Assembly (NCBI RefSeq): GCF_030165005.1
Contig: NZ_JASNNW010000023.1
Span: 42,692-106,691, forward strand
DNA length: 64,000 nucleotides
Direction of reading: 5' to 3'
DNA from: Blastococcus capsensis
Lineage (GTDB): Bacteria; Actinomycetota; Actinomycetes; Mycobacteriales; Geodermatophilaceae
A program made the position numbers and the translations under genes. The notes under the pieces are model-generated. The model was not told the DNA's origin. It worked only from the letters and a program-made list of their open reading frames with translations, and did not search any database. Positions 18,127-26,517 of this stretch are shown here, in pieces. The first letter of the stretch is position 1, and each line of letters begins with the position of its first letter.

Positions 18127-20936
18127 GTGTCTGCAGTCCCCCGCCGCAAGCTGATCGAGGTCTCGCTCCCCCTGGAGAAGATCAACGCCGAGTCCGCCCG
18201 GGAGAAGTCGATCCGGCACGGCCACCCGTCGACGCTGCATCTCTGGTGGTCCCGTAAGCCGCTGGCCACTGCCCGGGCGGTGCTGTTCGCCCAGCTGGTC
18301 GACGACCCGTCGTGCCGGCCGGAGGCACTGGCGATCGAGGACGACGACGCCCGCGAGGCCTGGATTATCGCGGAGCGCGACCGGCTGCACCAGCTGATCG
18401 AGGAGCTTGTGGTCTGGGAGAACACCGGTGACGAGAAGCTCTTCGCCCGGGCCCACGAGGAGATCCTGCGCGACACCGGCGGCAATCCACCGCCGGTGCT
18501 CGACCCGTTCGCTGGCGGTGGATCGATCCCGCTCGAGGCCCAGCGGCTGAGGCTTAAGGCGCACGCCTCCGACCTCAACCCGGTCGCGGTGCTGATCAAC
18601 AAGGCTCTCATTGAGATCCCGCCGAAGTTCGCCGGCCGGCCGCCGGTGTTCCCCGGTGCAGCGGAGGCGCGGCTCGGAGACTGGCCGCGGGCCACCGGGC
18701 TGGCCGAGGACGTGCGCCGCTACGGCGAGTGGATGCGCGATGAGGCGCAGAAGCGGATCGGCCACCTCTACCCCGACGCGGTGCTGCCGGACGGGACGAC
18801 GGCGCCGGTGATCGCCTGGATCTGGGCCCGCACGGTGACCTGCCCCAACCCGGCCTGCCGCGTCTCCATGCCTCTGACCAGCAAGTGGTGGCTGGGCAAG
18901 AAGAAGGGCAAGGAAACCTACATCGTCCCGATCATCGAGAACGGCCGTGTGCGGTTCACCATCGGGCGCGACCCCGCGAACGCGCCGACGCCGGACAACG
19001 ACGGCACTGTCGGCCGCACGGGTGCCCGCTGCATCGCCTGCGGAACGGCTGTGCCGTTCGATCACATCCGCACCGAAGGCAAGGCCGGCCGGATGGGCAC
19101 GCAGCTCATGGCCACGGTGGCGGAGGGAAAGCGGACACGCCACTACGTCGCCCCGACCACTGAACATGAGCACGCGGCCCAAGTGGTCCCGCCTGAGTCA
19201 GTACCTGACGGACCGCTGCCCGACGAGGCACTCGGGTTCCGAGTACAAGGCTACGGATTCAAGCTCTACGCGGACCTGTTCACCCCACGGCAGCTCACGA
19301 CGCTGACGACGTTCAGCGATCTCATCGGCGAGGCCCGGGAACGGGCCCACGTTGACGCCTTGGCTACCGGCCTGCGCGATGGTGACCGTCTCGAAGCCGG
19401 TGACACTGGGGCAGCCGCCTATGCCGATGCAGTCGCCACTTATCTCGGCCAGCAGGTCAGTCGCTTCACGAACTTCCAGAACAGCTTCTGTCAATGGCGA
19501 CCAGACGCCGGCAAGGAGCAGGTCGGTCATCTGTTTGCACGCCAAGCCATTCCCATGAACTGGGACTTCGCGGAAGCCAGCTTCCAGACAACAGCGGCCG
19601 GCGGCTGGTCGGCGAATGCCTCGCTCCCCCTGAAGGCTCTCGTCGGCTTGCCGCCAGCAGGTGCCGGGACAGCAGTGCAGGCGAACGCCGCTGCACCGAA
19701 CTACGCGGGTGCACTCTTGTCGACCGACCCGCCGTACTACGACAACATCGGGTATTCCGAATTGTCGGATTTCTTTTACGTGTGGCTCCGACACTCCCTG
19801 CGGCTCGTCCACCCAACTCTACTCTCTACCCTGCTTACCCCGAAAGCTGACGAGCTGGTGGCGAATCCCTTTCGCCAGGGCGGGAAGACGGAGGCACAGC
19901 AGTTTTTTGAATCCGGGTTCGAGAAAGTGTTTACCAGCGCACGCCAGCATGCCGCTGCCGACTTTCCCATCACCGTGTACTACGCCTTTAAGCAGTCCGA
20001 GTCCGATGCGGGCGCAGAATCGTCCACCGGCTGGGAAACGCTACTCGGGTCGATGATCCACGCCGGCTGGGCGATCACAGCCACCTGGCCCATGCGCAGC
20101 GAACTGGGGAATCGCATGCGCAGCATCGACAGCAATGCGCTGGCGTCGTCCATCGTGCTCGCGCTCCGGCCACGGCCGGCGGATGCGCCGACCACGGACC
20201 GGCGCGGGTTCCTCGCCGCGCTCCGCGCGGAGCTGCCCGAGGCGCTCCGGGAGTTGCAGCAAGGGGCCATCGCGCCGGTCGACCTGCCGCAGGCGGCGAT
20301 CGGACCGGGCATGGCCGTGTTCACTCGCTACGCCGCCGTGCTGGGCAACGACGGCAAGCCCATGCCCGTCCGCGAGGCGCTGCAGCAGATCAACCACCTG
20401 CTCGACGAGGTGCTCAACGAGCAGGAGGGCGACTTCGACTCGGATACCCGGTTCTCGCTCGGGTGGTTCCGGCTGCACGGCTTCGGGCGTGGCGACTTCG
20501 GTCATGCCGAGAACATGGCCACCGGCCGCGGCGCATCGCTCGGGCGGCTCAGCCGGTCCGGCGTCCTTACCGCGCACGGCGGAGTCGTTCAGCTGCTCGC
20601 ACCCGGCGACCTGCCGGACGAGTGGGATCCGGCCACCGACCCGCACCTGACGGTGTGGGAGGTCGTGCTGCACCTGTCGCGGGTGCTGGCCGAGGGTGGC
20701 GTCCCGGCGGCCGCCGGCCTGTACGCGGCGATCCCGAGGTCGGTCGACCTCGCGCTGGCCAAGAGCTCGCCTACCTGCTGTTCCGCATCTCCGAGCAGCG
20801 CAAGCAGACCGCCGACGCGGTCGCCTTCAACACCCTGGCCGCCGCGTGGAACGAGATCGCCACGGCCGCCACCGGCCGGTCGATCCCGGCCGCCGCCCAG
20901 CTCGAGATCGACCAGAACCCGGAGGACCCGTACTGA
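18127..20936 (+). pseudogene. DUF1156 adenine-specific DNA methylase, interrupted by a 1-base frameshift near 20763
   Basis: Reconstructed length is about 936 residues. The N-terminus has the DUF1156 opening (RKLIEVSLPLEKINAESARE, then HPSTLHLWWSRKPLATARA). The SAM loop LDPFAGGGSIPLEA is near 125-138 and the catalytic STDPPYYDNIGYSELSDFFY near 532-551. A zinc-ribbon-like insert (CPNPAC, then CIACG) lies at about 239-305. At 20761-20763 the frame leaves ALAK and would continue as nonsense, while the expected end (ELAYLLFRISEQRKQTADAV... to 20936) continues in another frame. One G is missing from an expected AAGGAG. All catalytic motifs are upstream of the break, so a product with a wrong tail might retain activity; a sequencing error is also possible. 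The true stop overlaps the next start as TGATG. The centre (19.1-20.1 kb) is lower in GC than its surroundings. Confidence 0.85.
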
Positions 20937-23900
20937 TGGCCACCAGCAACCGGGACCGGGTCGGCCGCGCCTTCGAGCGCATGGCACCGGCGCTCGACGC
21001 CTTCATCACCGCCGCGGTCGCCGAGGCCGTACCTGCCGGCAAGGACTGGACTCTGCTGCTCGCGGCCCGCGACGCCAAGAAGGGCATCAGCGGCAAGGAG
21101 TACGACCGCGGCGACGTCCAGGCCCAGTTCCGGATGCTCACCGACAACATCGGGCACGCGCTGCAGCCGGGCTGGTACCCGTTCGACGACAAGCTGTCCC
21201 GGTCGGAGAAGAGCCTGGCCGAGGAGCTGCGCGACACACGCAACCAGTGGGCACACCTCAAGCCGTTCTCCGCCGACGACGCCTACCGGGCGCTGGACTC
21301 GGCGGAGCGCTTCCTGCGCGCGATCGGCGCCCCGGCCGCGGCCGACGCCGTCCGCGACGACCGGCTGGAGCTGCGCCGACTGTCGTCCGAGAGCCAGGAC
21401 CGCCGGGTGGTCACCGCGGTGAGCACCGTCGGCACCGAAGGGCTCAAGCCCTGGCGGGAGGTGCTGCAGCCGCACCGCGACGTCGCGGCCGGCAACTTCC
21501 AGGCCGCCGAGTTCGCCGCCGACCTGCACCGGGTGGCCACCGGATCCGCCGAGGGCGAGTACGGCGATCCGCAGCAGTTCTTCGCCCGCACCTTCCTCAC
21601 CGACGGCCTGCGCGAACTGCTCGGCGGGGCGGCTCGGCGGATCCGCGGCGACGCGAACGCCTCCCCGGTGGTCAACCTGCAGACCACTTTCGGCGGCGGC
21701 AAGACCCACTCGATGCTGTCGCTGTGGCACCTGTTCTCCGGCACCCCGCTCGACCGGCTGCCGCAAGAGGTGCAGGAGCTGGTCGGCGCCGACGGTCTGC
21801 CGTCGGGAGTCAACCGGGCAGCGATCGTCGGTGACCACCTGGCCGCCGGCCAGGTGCGCACCAAGCCCGACGGCACCCAGGTGCACACGCTGTGGGGCGA
21901 GCTCGCCTGGCAGCTCGGGGGCGCGGCCGGATACGCGATGATCGCCGAGTCCGACCGGAACGGCACCAACCCCGGTGATGCGCTGCACGACGTGTTCACC
22001 GAGTACTCGCCGGCCGTCGTGCTCATCGACGAATGGGTCGCCTACGCCCGCCAGCTGGTCGGCCGGGACGACGACAAGCTGGTCGGTGGCACCTTCGAGA
22101 CCCAGTTCACCTTCGCCCAGACACTCACCGCCGCAGCCGCCGCCACACCCGGCGTCCTGGTGGTCGTCTCGATCCCCGCCTCGCCGGACAACGAGCAGGA
22201 CGACGACGCCCCCGCGGGGTTCGACGAGGAGGTCGGCGGCGAGAACGGCCGGCTGGCGCTGCGCCGGCTGCAGAACGTGGTGCGCCGGGTGGCCAGCCAG
22301 TGGCGCGCGGCGTCGGCGGACGAGGCGTTCGAGATCGTCCGGCAACGACTGTTCGAGCGGCCTGATCCGGAGGCGCTGGCGCACATCGGCGCCACCGCGA
22401 AGCAGTTCGTCGAGTTCTACCGCCGGCACTCCGGCGAGTTCCCGTCGACCGCGATCGACAACGCCTACGTCGAGCGGATCCGCCGCTCGTACCCGGTGCA
22501 CCCGGAGCTGTTCGACCGGTTGTACGAGGACTGGTCGACCCTCGACCGTTTCCAGCGCACCCGCGGCGTGCTGCGCCTGATGAACACCGTCGTCGGCGCG
22601 CTGTGGCGGGCCAACGACACCGCGCCGCTGATCCTGCCGGGCTCGCTGCCGCTGGCCGACGACGCCGTCGTCACCGAGCTCACCCAGTACGTCGATGACC
22701 AGTGGAAGAGCGTGGTCGACGCCGACGTCGACGGTCCGCAGTCGGTGCCGCGGCAGGTCGACGAGGCGAACAAGCAGCTGCTGGGCAGCCGGGTCGTCAC
22801 CCAGCGGCTGGCCCGGACCGTCTTCCTCGGCGCCACCCCGACGCTGCACACCGCGAACAAGGGCATCGACCGCAAGCGGGTGTTCCTGGGCGCCGCCGTC
22901 CCCGGTGACGTGCCGGGCAATTTCCACTCAGCCCTCAACCAGCTCGCCGACCAGGCCACCTACCTCTACTTCTCCGGGTCGTCGTACTGGTACGACACCC
23001 AGGCCAACACCTCGCGCACCGCCCGCGACCACGGCGCCGGGCTGCACCCCGAGGACGTCGCCGCCGAGGTGTTGCGCCGGCTGGACGTCGTCCGCCGGCA
23101 GCGTGGCGGTACGCCCGCGGTGCACCTGACCGCCGATCCGGCCGACGTACCCGACGCCGACGAGTTCCGCCTGGTCGTGCTCCCGCCGCAACACGTGTAC
23201 GAGCGCAAGTCGCCGGCCGCGAACCCCGCCGTCACCGCGGCGCGGGCCGTCGTCGACACCCGGGCCGGCGGCGCCCGGGTGCGGCGAAACCAGCTGGCCC
23301 TGCTGGCGCTGGACAGCGCCCGCGCCGACGACCTGGACCGGGCCGTCCGGGATTACCTGGGGTGGAAATTCGTCGCCGACCAGGCCGACCGCAGCTTGAA
23401 CCTCACGGCCCAGCAGCGCACCCAGGCCGAGGACCGGGCGCGGCAGGCCGACGGCACGGTCACCCAGCGGCTGCTCGACGGCTACACGTGGCTGGTGGTG
23501 CCCACCCAGCAGCCCGGGGAGCCCTGGGCGGTGTCGGCGCTGCGCGCGGATGCGTCGGCGACCTCGGTGATCGACCGGGCGATCGCCAAGCTGCGCGCCG
23601 AGAGTGAGCTGGCCGACCGGCTGGCGCCGGCGATGATCCGGCTGCAGCTGAACAAGGTGCCGACAGTGTGGGAGGGCGGCTCGATCAGCGTCGGCGCGCT
23701 CTGGGAGTTGTTCGCTCAGTATCCCTACCTGACCCGGCTGACCGACCGGCGGGCGCTGGAGGCCGGCGTCGCCCAGGCGCTCGACGAACCGATGGCGTGG
23801 GAGGTGTCCACCTTCGGGCTGGCCTCCGGCGTCGACGAGTCGACGAAGCGCTTCGTCGACCTGGGGCTGCCCGGCGACTCGGCGCCGCTAACCGTCACCG

Positions 23901-24301
23901 GCACCACCCTGCTCGTGCGGCCGGACGTCGCACTGGCCCAGCGCGCGAAAGAGGATGCCGAGCGACCTGGTCCCACGCCGCCGCCCGGGCCTGGACCGAC
24001 GCCGCCGCCAGGCCCCGGTCCTACGCCGCCACCCGGACCCGGGCCGACGCCTTCACCGACGACTACGCAGAAGACCCGCTTCTTCGGAGTGCGGACCCTG
24101 GACCCGCAGAAGTACGGCAAGGACTTCGCCGTCGTCGTGGAAGAGGTACTGCAGCGGCTGTCGGCCACCGGCGCGCAGCTGGAGGTGAAGCTGGAGATCT
24201 CGGCGACCAAGGCCGACGGCTTCGGCGACGACGTCGTCCGCACCGTCTCGGAGAACGCCGGCACCCTCCGCTTCGAGCAGTCCGGCTTCGAGACCGACTG
24301 A
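20936..24301 (+). CDS. DUF499 P-loop ATPase with N-terminal Swt1-type HEPN domain (defence)
   Basis: 1121 residues. The N-terminal HEPN domain (about 1-135) has a complete RxxxxH motif, RNQWAH at 102-107, the hallmark of HEPN ribonucleases. The ATPase has Walker A TTFGGGKTHSM (253-258 core) and Walker B VVLIDEWVAYAR (363-370 core). A Pro/Gly linker with three PTPPPGPG repeats (about 1012-1040) leads to a C-terminal domain of about 75 residues starting TRFFGVRTLDPQKYGKDFAV. The ATG overlaps the methylase stop (TGATG), so the two are translationally coupled. It is probably the motor or effector component of the helicase-methylase-ATPase system; the RNase role is an inference from the motif. Confidence 0.88.
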   Translation: MATSNRDRVGRAFERMAPALDAFITAAVAEAVPAGKDWTLLLAARDAKKGISGKEYDRGDVQAQFRMLTDNIGHALQPGWYPFDDKLSRSEKSLAEELRDTRNQWAHLKPFSADDAYRALDSAERFLRAIGAPAAADAVRDDRLELRRLSSESQDRRVVTAVSTVGTEGLKPWREVLQPHRDVAAGNFQAAEFAADLHRVATGSAEGEYGDPQQFFARTFLTDGLRELLGGAARRIRGDANASPVVNLQTTFGGGKTHSMLSLWHLFSGTPLDRLPQEVQELVGADGLPSGVNRAAIVGDHLAAGQVRTKPDGTQVHTLWGELAWQLGGAAGYAMIAESDRNGTNPGDALHDVFTEYSPAVVLIDEWVAYARQLVGRDDDKLVGGTFETQFTFAQTLTAAAAATPGVLVVVSIPASPDNEQDDDAPAGFDEEVGGENGRLALRRLQNVVRRVASQWRAASADEAFEIVRQRLFERPDPEALAHIGATAKQFVEFYRRHSGEFPSTAIDNAYVERIRRSYPVHPELFDRLYEDWSTLDRFQRTRGVLRLMNTVVGALWRANDTAPLILPGSLPLADDAVVTELTQYVDDQWKSVVDADVDGPQSVPRQVDEANKQLLGSRVVTQRLARTVFLGATPTLHTANKGIDRKRVFLGAAVPGDVPGNFHSALNQLADQATYLYFSGSSYWYDTQANTSRTARDHGAGLHPEDVAAEVLRRLDVVRRQRGGTPAVHLTADPADVPDADEFRLVVLPPQHVYERKSPAANPAVTAARAVVDTRAGGARVRRNQLALLALDSARADDLDRAVRDYLGWKFVADQADRSLNLTAQQRTQAEDRARQADGTVTQRLLDGYTWLVVPTQQPGEPWAVSALRADASATSVIDRAIAKLRAESELADRLAPAMIRLQLNKVPTVWEGGSISVGALWELFAQYPYLTRLTDRRALEAGVAQALDEPMAWEVSTFGLASGVDESTKRFVDLGLPGDSAPLTVTGTTLLVRPDVALAQRAKEDAERPGPTPPPGPGPTPPPGPGPTPPPGPGPTPSPTTTQKTRFFGVRTLDPQKYGKDFAVVVEEVLQRLSATGAQLEVKLEISATKADGFGDDVVRTVSENAGTLRFEQSGFETD
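23969..24059 (+). repeat. 24-bp in-frame repeat encoding (PTPPPGPG)x3
   Basis: Three tandem, partly diverged copies of an eight-codon unit encode a proline-glycine linker within the DUF499 protein. Silent differences between copies suggest the repeat is not very recent. Confidence 0.8.
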
Positions 24302-24366
24302 TCAGGCGGGGCCAAGCACACTTGAAGGTCGACACATCAGAAACAAGTAATGGGAGGGTTGTCTTG

Positions 24367-24372
24367 TAGCCT
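24367..24372 (+). promoter_or_regulatory. Candidate -10 element for the fic gene
   Basis: TAGCCT lies exactly six bases before GTG 24379, with no SD. A possible -35 (TTGAAG, 24322-24327) is too far away for good spacing. It suggests that fic has its own leaderless transcript. Confidence 0.3.
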
Positions 24373-24378
24373 GCGGCG

Positions 24379-25518
24379 GTGGAAGCAAGCAATTTTGTAG
24401 CCCCCCAGTGGGGCCGCGCGGTCTCGACGGGCGGCGCCCACGCGTACGTCGCCTTCCAGCCGGCGCAACTCCCGAGGTCGCTGATCCTGGAGCCGCAGAC
24501 GATCAAGGCGTTGTCTGCGGCTGATGCAAGCATGGGCCGACTGGCGGGAGCCGGGCGCTTGCTACCTGCTCCGCACCTGCTGCTACTCCCCTCGTTGCGT
24601 CGCGAGGCGCTCGCGAGTTCGCGAATCGAAGGCACTCAGGCGTCGCTGTCCGACGTGTTCGAGGCCGAAGCGAGCGGCGCGCCCCGCAACGAGGACGTTC
24701 GCGAGGTGACGAACTACATGGCGGCGATGGATCACGGCCTTGCACGTCTGGAGGCGCTCCCGCTGAGCAAGCGTCTGATGCGCGAGATGCATGCGGTGCT
24801 GCTCACAGGAGTGCGCGGCCAGGAGAAGACACCCGGCGAGTTCCGGCACAGCCAGAACTGGATCGGGGCCGTCGAGCCCAGCACGGCCGTCTTCGTGCCT
24901 CCAACCGTGGAGCACATGATGCCCGCCCTCGACGACTGGGAGCTGTACGCACACGACGAAGAGCCAGAACTTCCGCTGCTCATCCGAACAGCGCTCCTTC
25001 ACTATCAGTTCGAGACGATCCATCCCTTCCTCGACGGCAACGGCCGTCTTGGCCGACTCTTCATCGTTCTCTACCTGGTGGAGCGGGCGGCCTTGCCGAG
25101 CCCGTTGCTGCCCTTGTCGCCGTACCTCGAGCGATACCGGTCGGACTACTACAGTCGGCTCCAGGCTGTTCGCGAGCGCGGCGAGATCCAAGCCTGGTTG
25201 CGATTCTTCCTCGCGGCCGTGGAGGTTCAAGCGAACGACGCGGTGTCACGGGCGGAGCGACTGCTCGACCTCCGCGAGAAGTACCGCGTGGCGCTACGCG
25301 GCACGCGCAGCAGAGCTGTCGAGGTTGTGGATCTGATGCTGTCGAGCCCGGTCATGCAGACCCGCCAGGTGGCCGATCGGCTCGAGGTGACCATCCAGGG
25401 AGCCACGTACCTGCTCAAGCAGCTGTCGGACGCCGGGGTACTGAGACCTCAGACGCAGGGAAAGGGCACTCCTGTCACCTGGTATGCCGACGAGGTGCTC
25501 GAAGTGCTGGCCGACTGA
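24379..25518 (+). CDS. Fic-domain protein with N-terminal autoinhibitory motif and C-terminal winged helix
   Basis: 379 residues. Fic enzymes transfer AMP (or another phosphate-linked group) to target hydroxyls. The active-site loop HPFLDGNGRLGR is complete at 215-226. The inhibitory motif [S/T]xxxE[G/N] is present near the N-terminus (SSRIEG, 80-85), making this a self-inhibited class II type protein. The last 80 residues (VVDLMLSSPVMQTRQVADRL, then GATYLLKQLSDAGVLRP) look like a winged helix-turn-helix. It follows the DUF499 gene by 77 bases on the same strand and is the last island gene. It may be an accessory effector of the defence locus or an independent passenger. A regulatory AMPylase is the safest description. 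Confidence 0.88.
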   Translation: MEASNFVAPQWGRAVSTGGAHAYVAFQPAQLPRSLILEPQTIKALSAADASMGRLAGAGRLLPAPHLLLLPSLRREALASSRIEGTQASLSDVFEAEASGAPRNEDVREVTNYMAAMDHGLARLEALPLSKRLMREMHAVLLTGVRGQEKTPGEFRHSQNWIGAVEPSTAVFVPPTVEHMMPALDDWELYAHDEEPELPLLIRTALLHYQFETIHPFLDGNGRLGRLFIVLYLVERAALPSPLLPLSPYLERYRSDYYSRLQAVRERGEIQAWLRFFLAAVEVQANDAVSRAERLLDLREKYRVALRGTRSRAVEVVDLMLSSPVMQTRQVADRLEVTIQGATYLLKQLSDAGVLRPQTQGKGTPVTWYADEVLEVLAD

Positions 25519-25616
25519 CAGAGCAACCGATGCCGCGTCCGCGGTCGGCCCGTGCCGTGCGGACACCGTGTGCCCGAGCCGTCGCAGACGGCTGTACGAG
25601 TGAGTGCAGCTGCGGA

Positions 25617-25652
25617 CGTTGCCCTCACTTCGCCTCCGAAGTGAGGGCAACG
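25617..25652. terminator. Perfect 16-bp hairpin at the right edge of the island
   Basis: Arms CGTTGCCCTCACTTCG (25617-25632) and CGAAGTGAGGGCAACG (25637-25652) are exactly complementary around the loop CCTC. No T-run follows. It lies between the convergent fic and enoyl-CoA hydratase genes, so a bidirectional terminator is likely. A second 9-bp hairpin, CCGGACTAG/CTAGTCCGG (25700-25724), overlaps the stop of the hydratase. Confidence 0.65.
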
Positions 25653-25715
25653 CACTTGACGAGTCCGACCTTCGCAAGAAAGCCGAGCCCATGGGGCTAC
25701 CGGACTAGACGTTGG

Positions 25716-26498
25716 CTAGTCCGGCCAGACGGGATGCCGCTTCTCGAGGAACGCCGACATGCCCTCCACCGCCCCGGGCAGCTGGCTGGCCGCGGCCATG
25801 ACCTCGATCGCCGTCGTGTAGGCGTCGCGCTCGGGCCGGTCCAGCTGGGCGTACATCGTCTGCTTGCCCCAGGCCTTGCTCGCCCGCGATCCCCGGGTGG
25901 CCCGGCCCATGAGGTCGGCGACCGCGGCGTCCAGCTGGTCATCGGGCACGACCCGGTTGACCAGCCCCCAGTCCAGGGCGGTGGCGGCGTCGATGACGTC
26001 CCCGGTCAGCGCCAGCTCCATCGCCCGCTTGCGCCCGACGTTGCGGGCGATCGCGACCATGGGGGTGTGGCAGAACCAGCCGCCCTTGCCGCCCGGCGCC
26101 GCGAAGCCGGCCGACCCGGCCGCCACCGCCAGGTCGCACGAGGCCACCAACTGGCAGCCGGCCGCCGTCGCGAGGGCGTGCACGCGCGCCAGCACCACCT
26201 GCGGCACGTCCTGCACGGTCTGCATCAGCTCGGTGCACAGCGCCAGCAGACCGCGGACCTCCGGCAGGGATGCGCCGGCCACGTCCGCGAAGTCGTGGCC
26301 CGCGCTGAACACCGGCCCCTCGGCGGCGAGCACGATGCCCGCCGCGTCGGACTCCCCCGCCTCGGTGACCGCGGCCAGGAGCTGGCCGAGGTGCTCCCGC
26401 GACAAGGCATTGCGGCGGGCCGCCCGCACCATCGTGATGCGGACGACCCCCTCGCTGAACCTGCCGTCCCGCTCGACCCGGGGTGCGCCCTCGCTCAT
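25716..26498 (-). CDS. Enoyl-CoA hydratase/isomerase family protein
   Basis: 260 residues of the crotonase fold. The oxyanion-hole segment is GPVFSAGHDFADVAG, and the second signature is ATAAGCQLVASCDLAVA. The catalytic Glu pair of classic crotonase is not obvious; the region reads GGKGGWFCHTPMVAIARNVG, which resembles the ECHDC3-like subgroup. Reaction specificity is therefore uncertain. It could supply crotonyl-CoA to ccr, but a side role is equally possible. The ATG at 26496-26498 has TAGCGT exactly six bases upstream and no SD, so it may be leaderless. It lies 19 bases after the ecm gene on the same strand. Confidence 0.85.
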   Translation of the reverse strand: MSEGAPRVERDGRFSEGVVRITMVRAARRNALSREHLGQLLAAVTEAGESDAAGIVLAAEGPVFSAGHDFADVAGASLPEVRGLLALCTELMQTVQDVPQVVLARVHALATAAGCQLVASCDLAVAAGSAGFAAPGGKGGWFCHTPMVAIARNVGRKRAMELALTGDVIDAATALDWGLVNRVVPDDQLDAAVADLMGRATRGSRASKAWGKQTMYAQLDRPERDAYTTAIEVMAAASQLPGAVEGMSAFLEKRHPVWPD

Positions 26499-26517
26499 GG
26501 CAGCACGCTAGCCGAGG

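Noticed and set aside
20755..20770. Programmed frameshift in the methylase
   Set aside because: No slippery heptamer, pseudoknot or SD-like stimulator is seen; a simple base loss or sequencing error fits better.
20764..21834. Continuation of the methylase frame to 21834
   Set aside because: It is out of frame with the expected methylase end, is Ser/Pro/Arg-rich nonsense and overlaps the DUF499 gene.
24379..25518. Fic as half of a classic FicTA toxin-antitoxin pair
   Set aside because: The inhibitory motif is within the same protein (class II), and no small antitoxin gene is adjacent.
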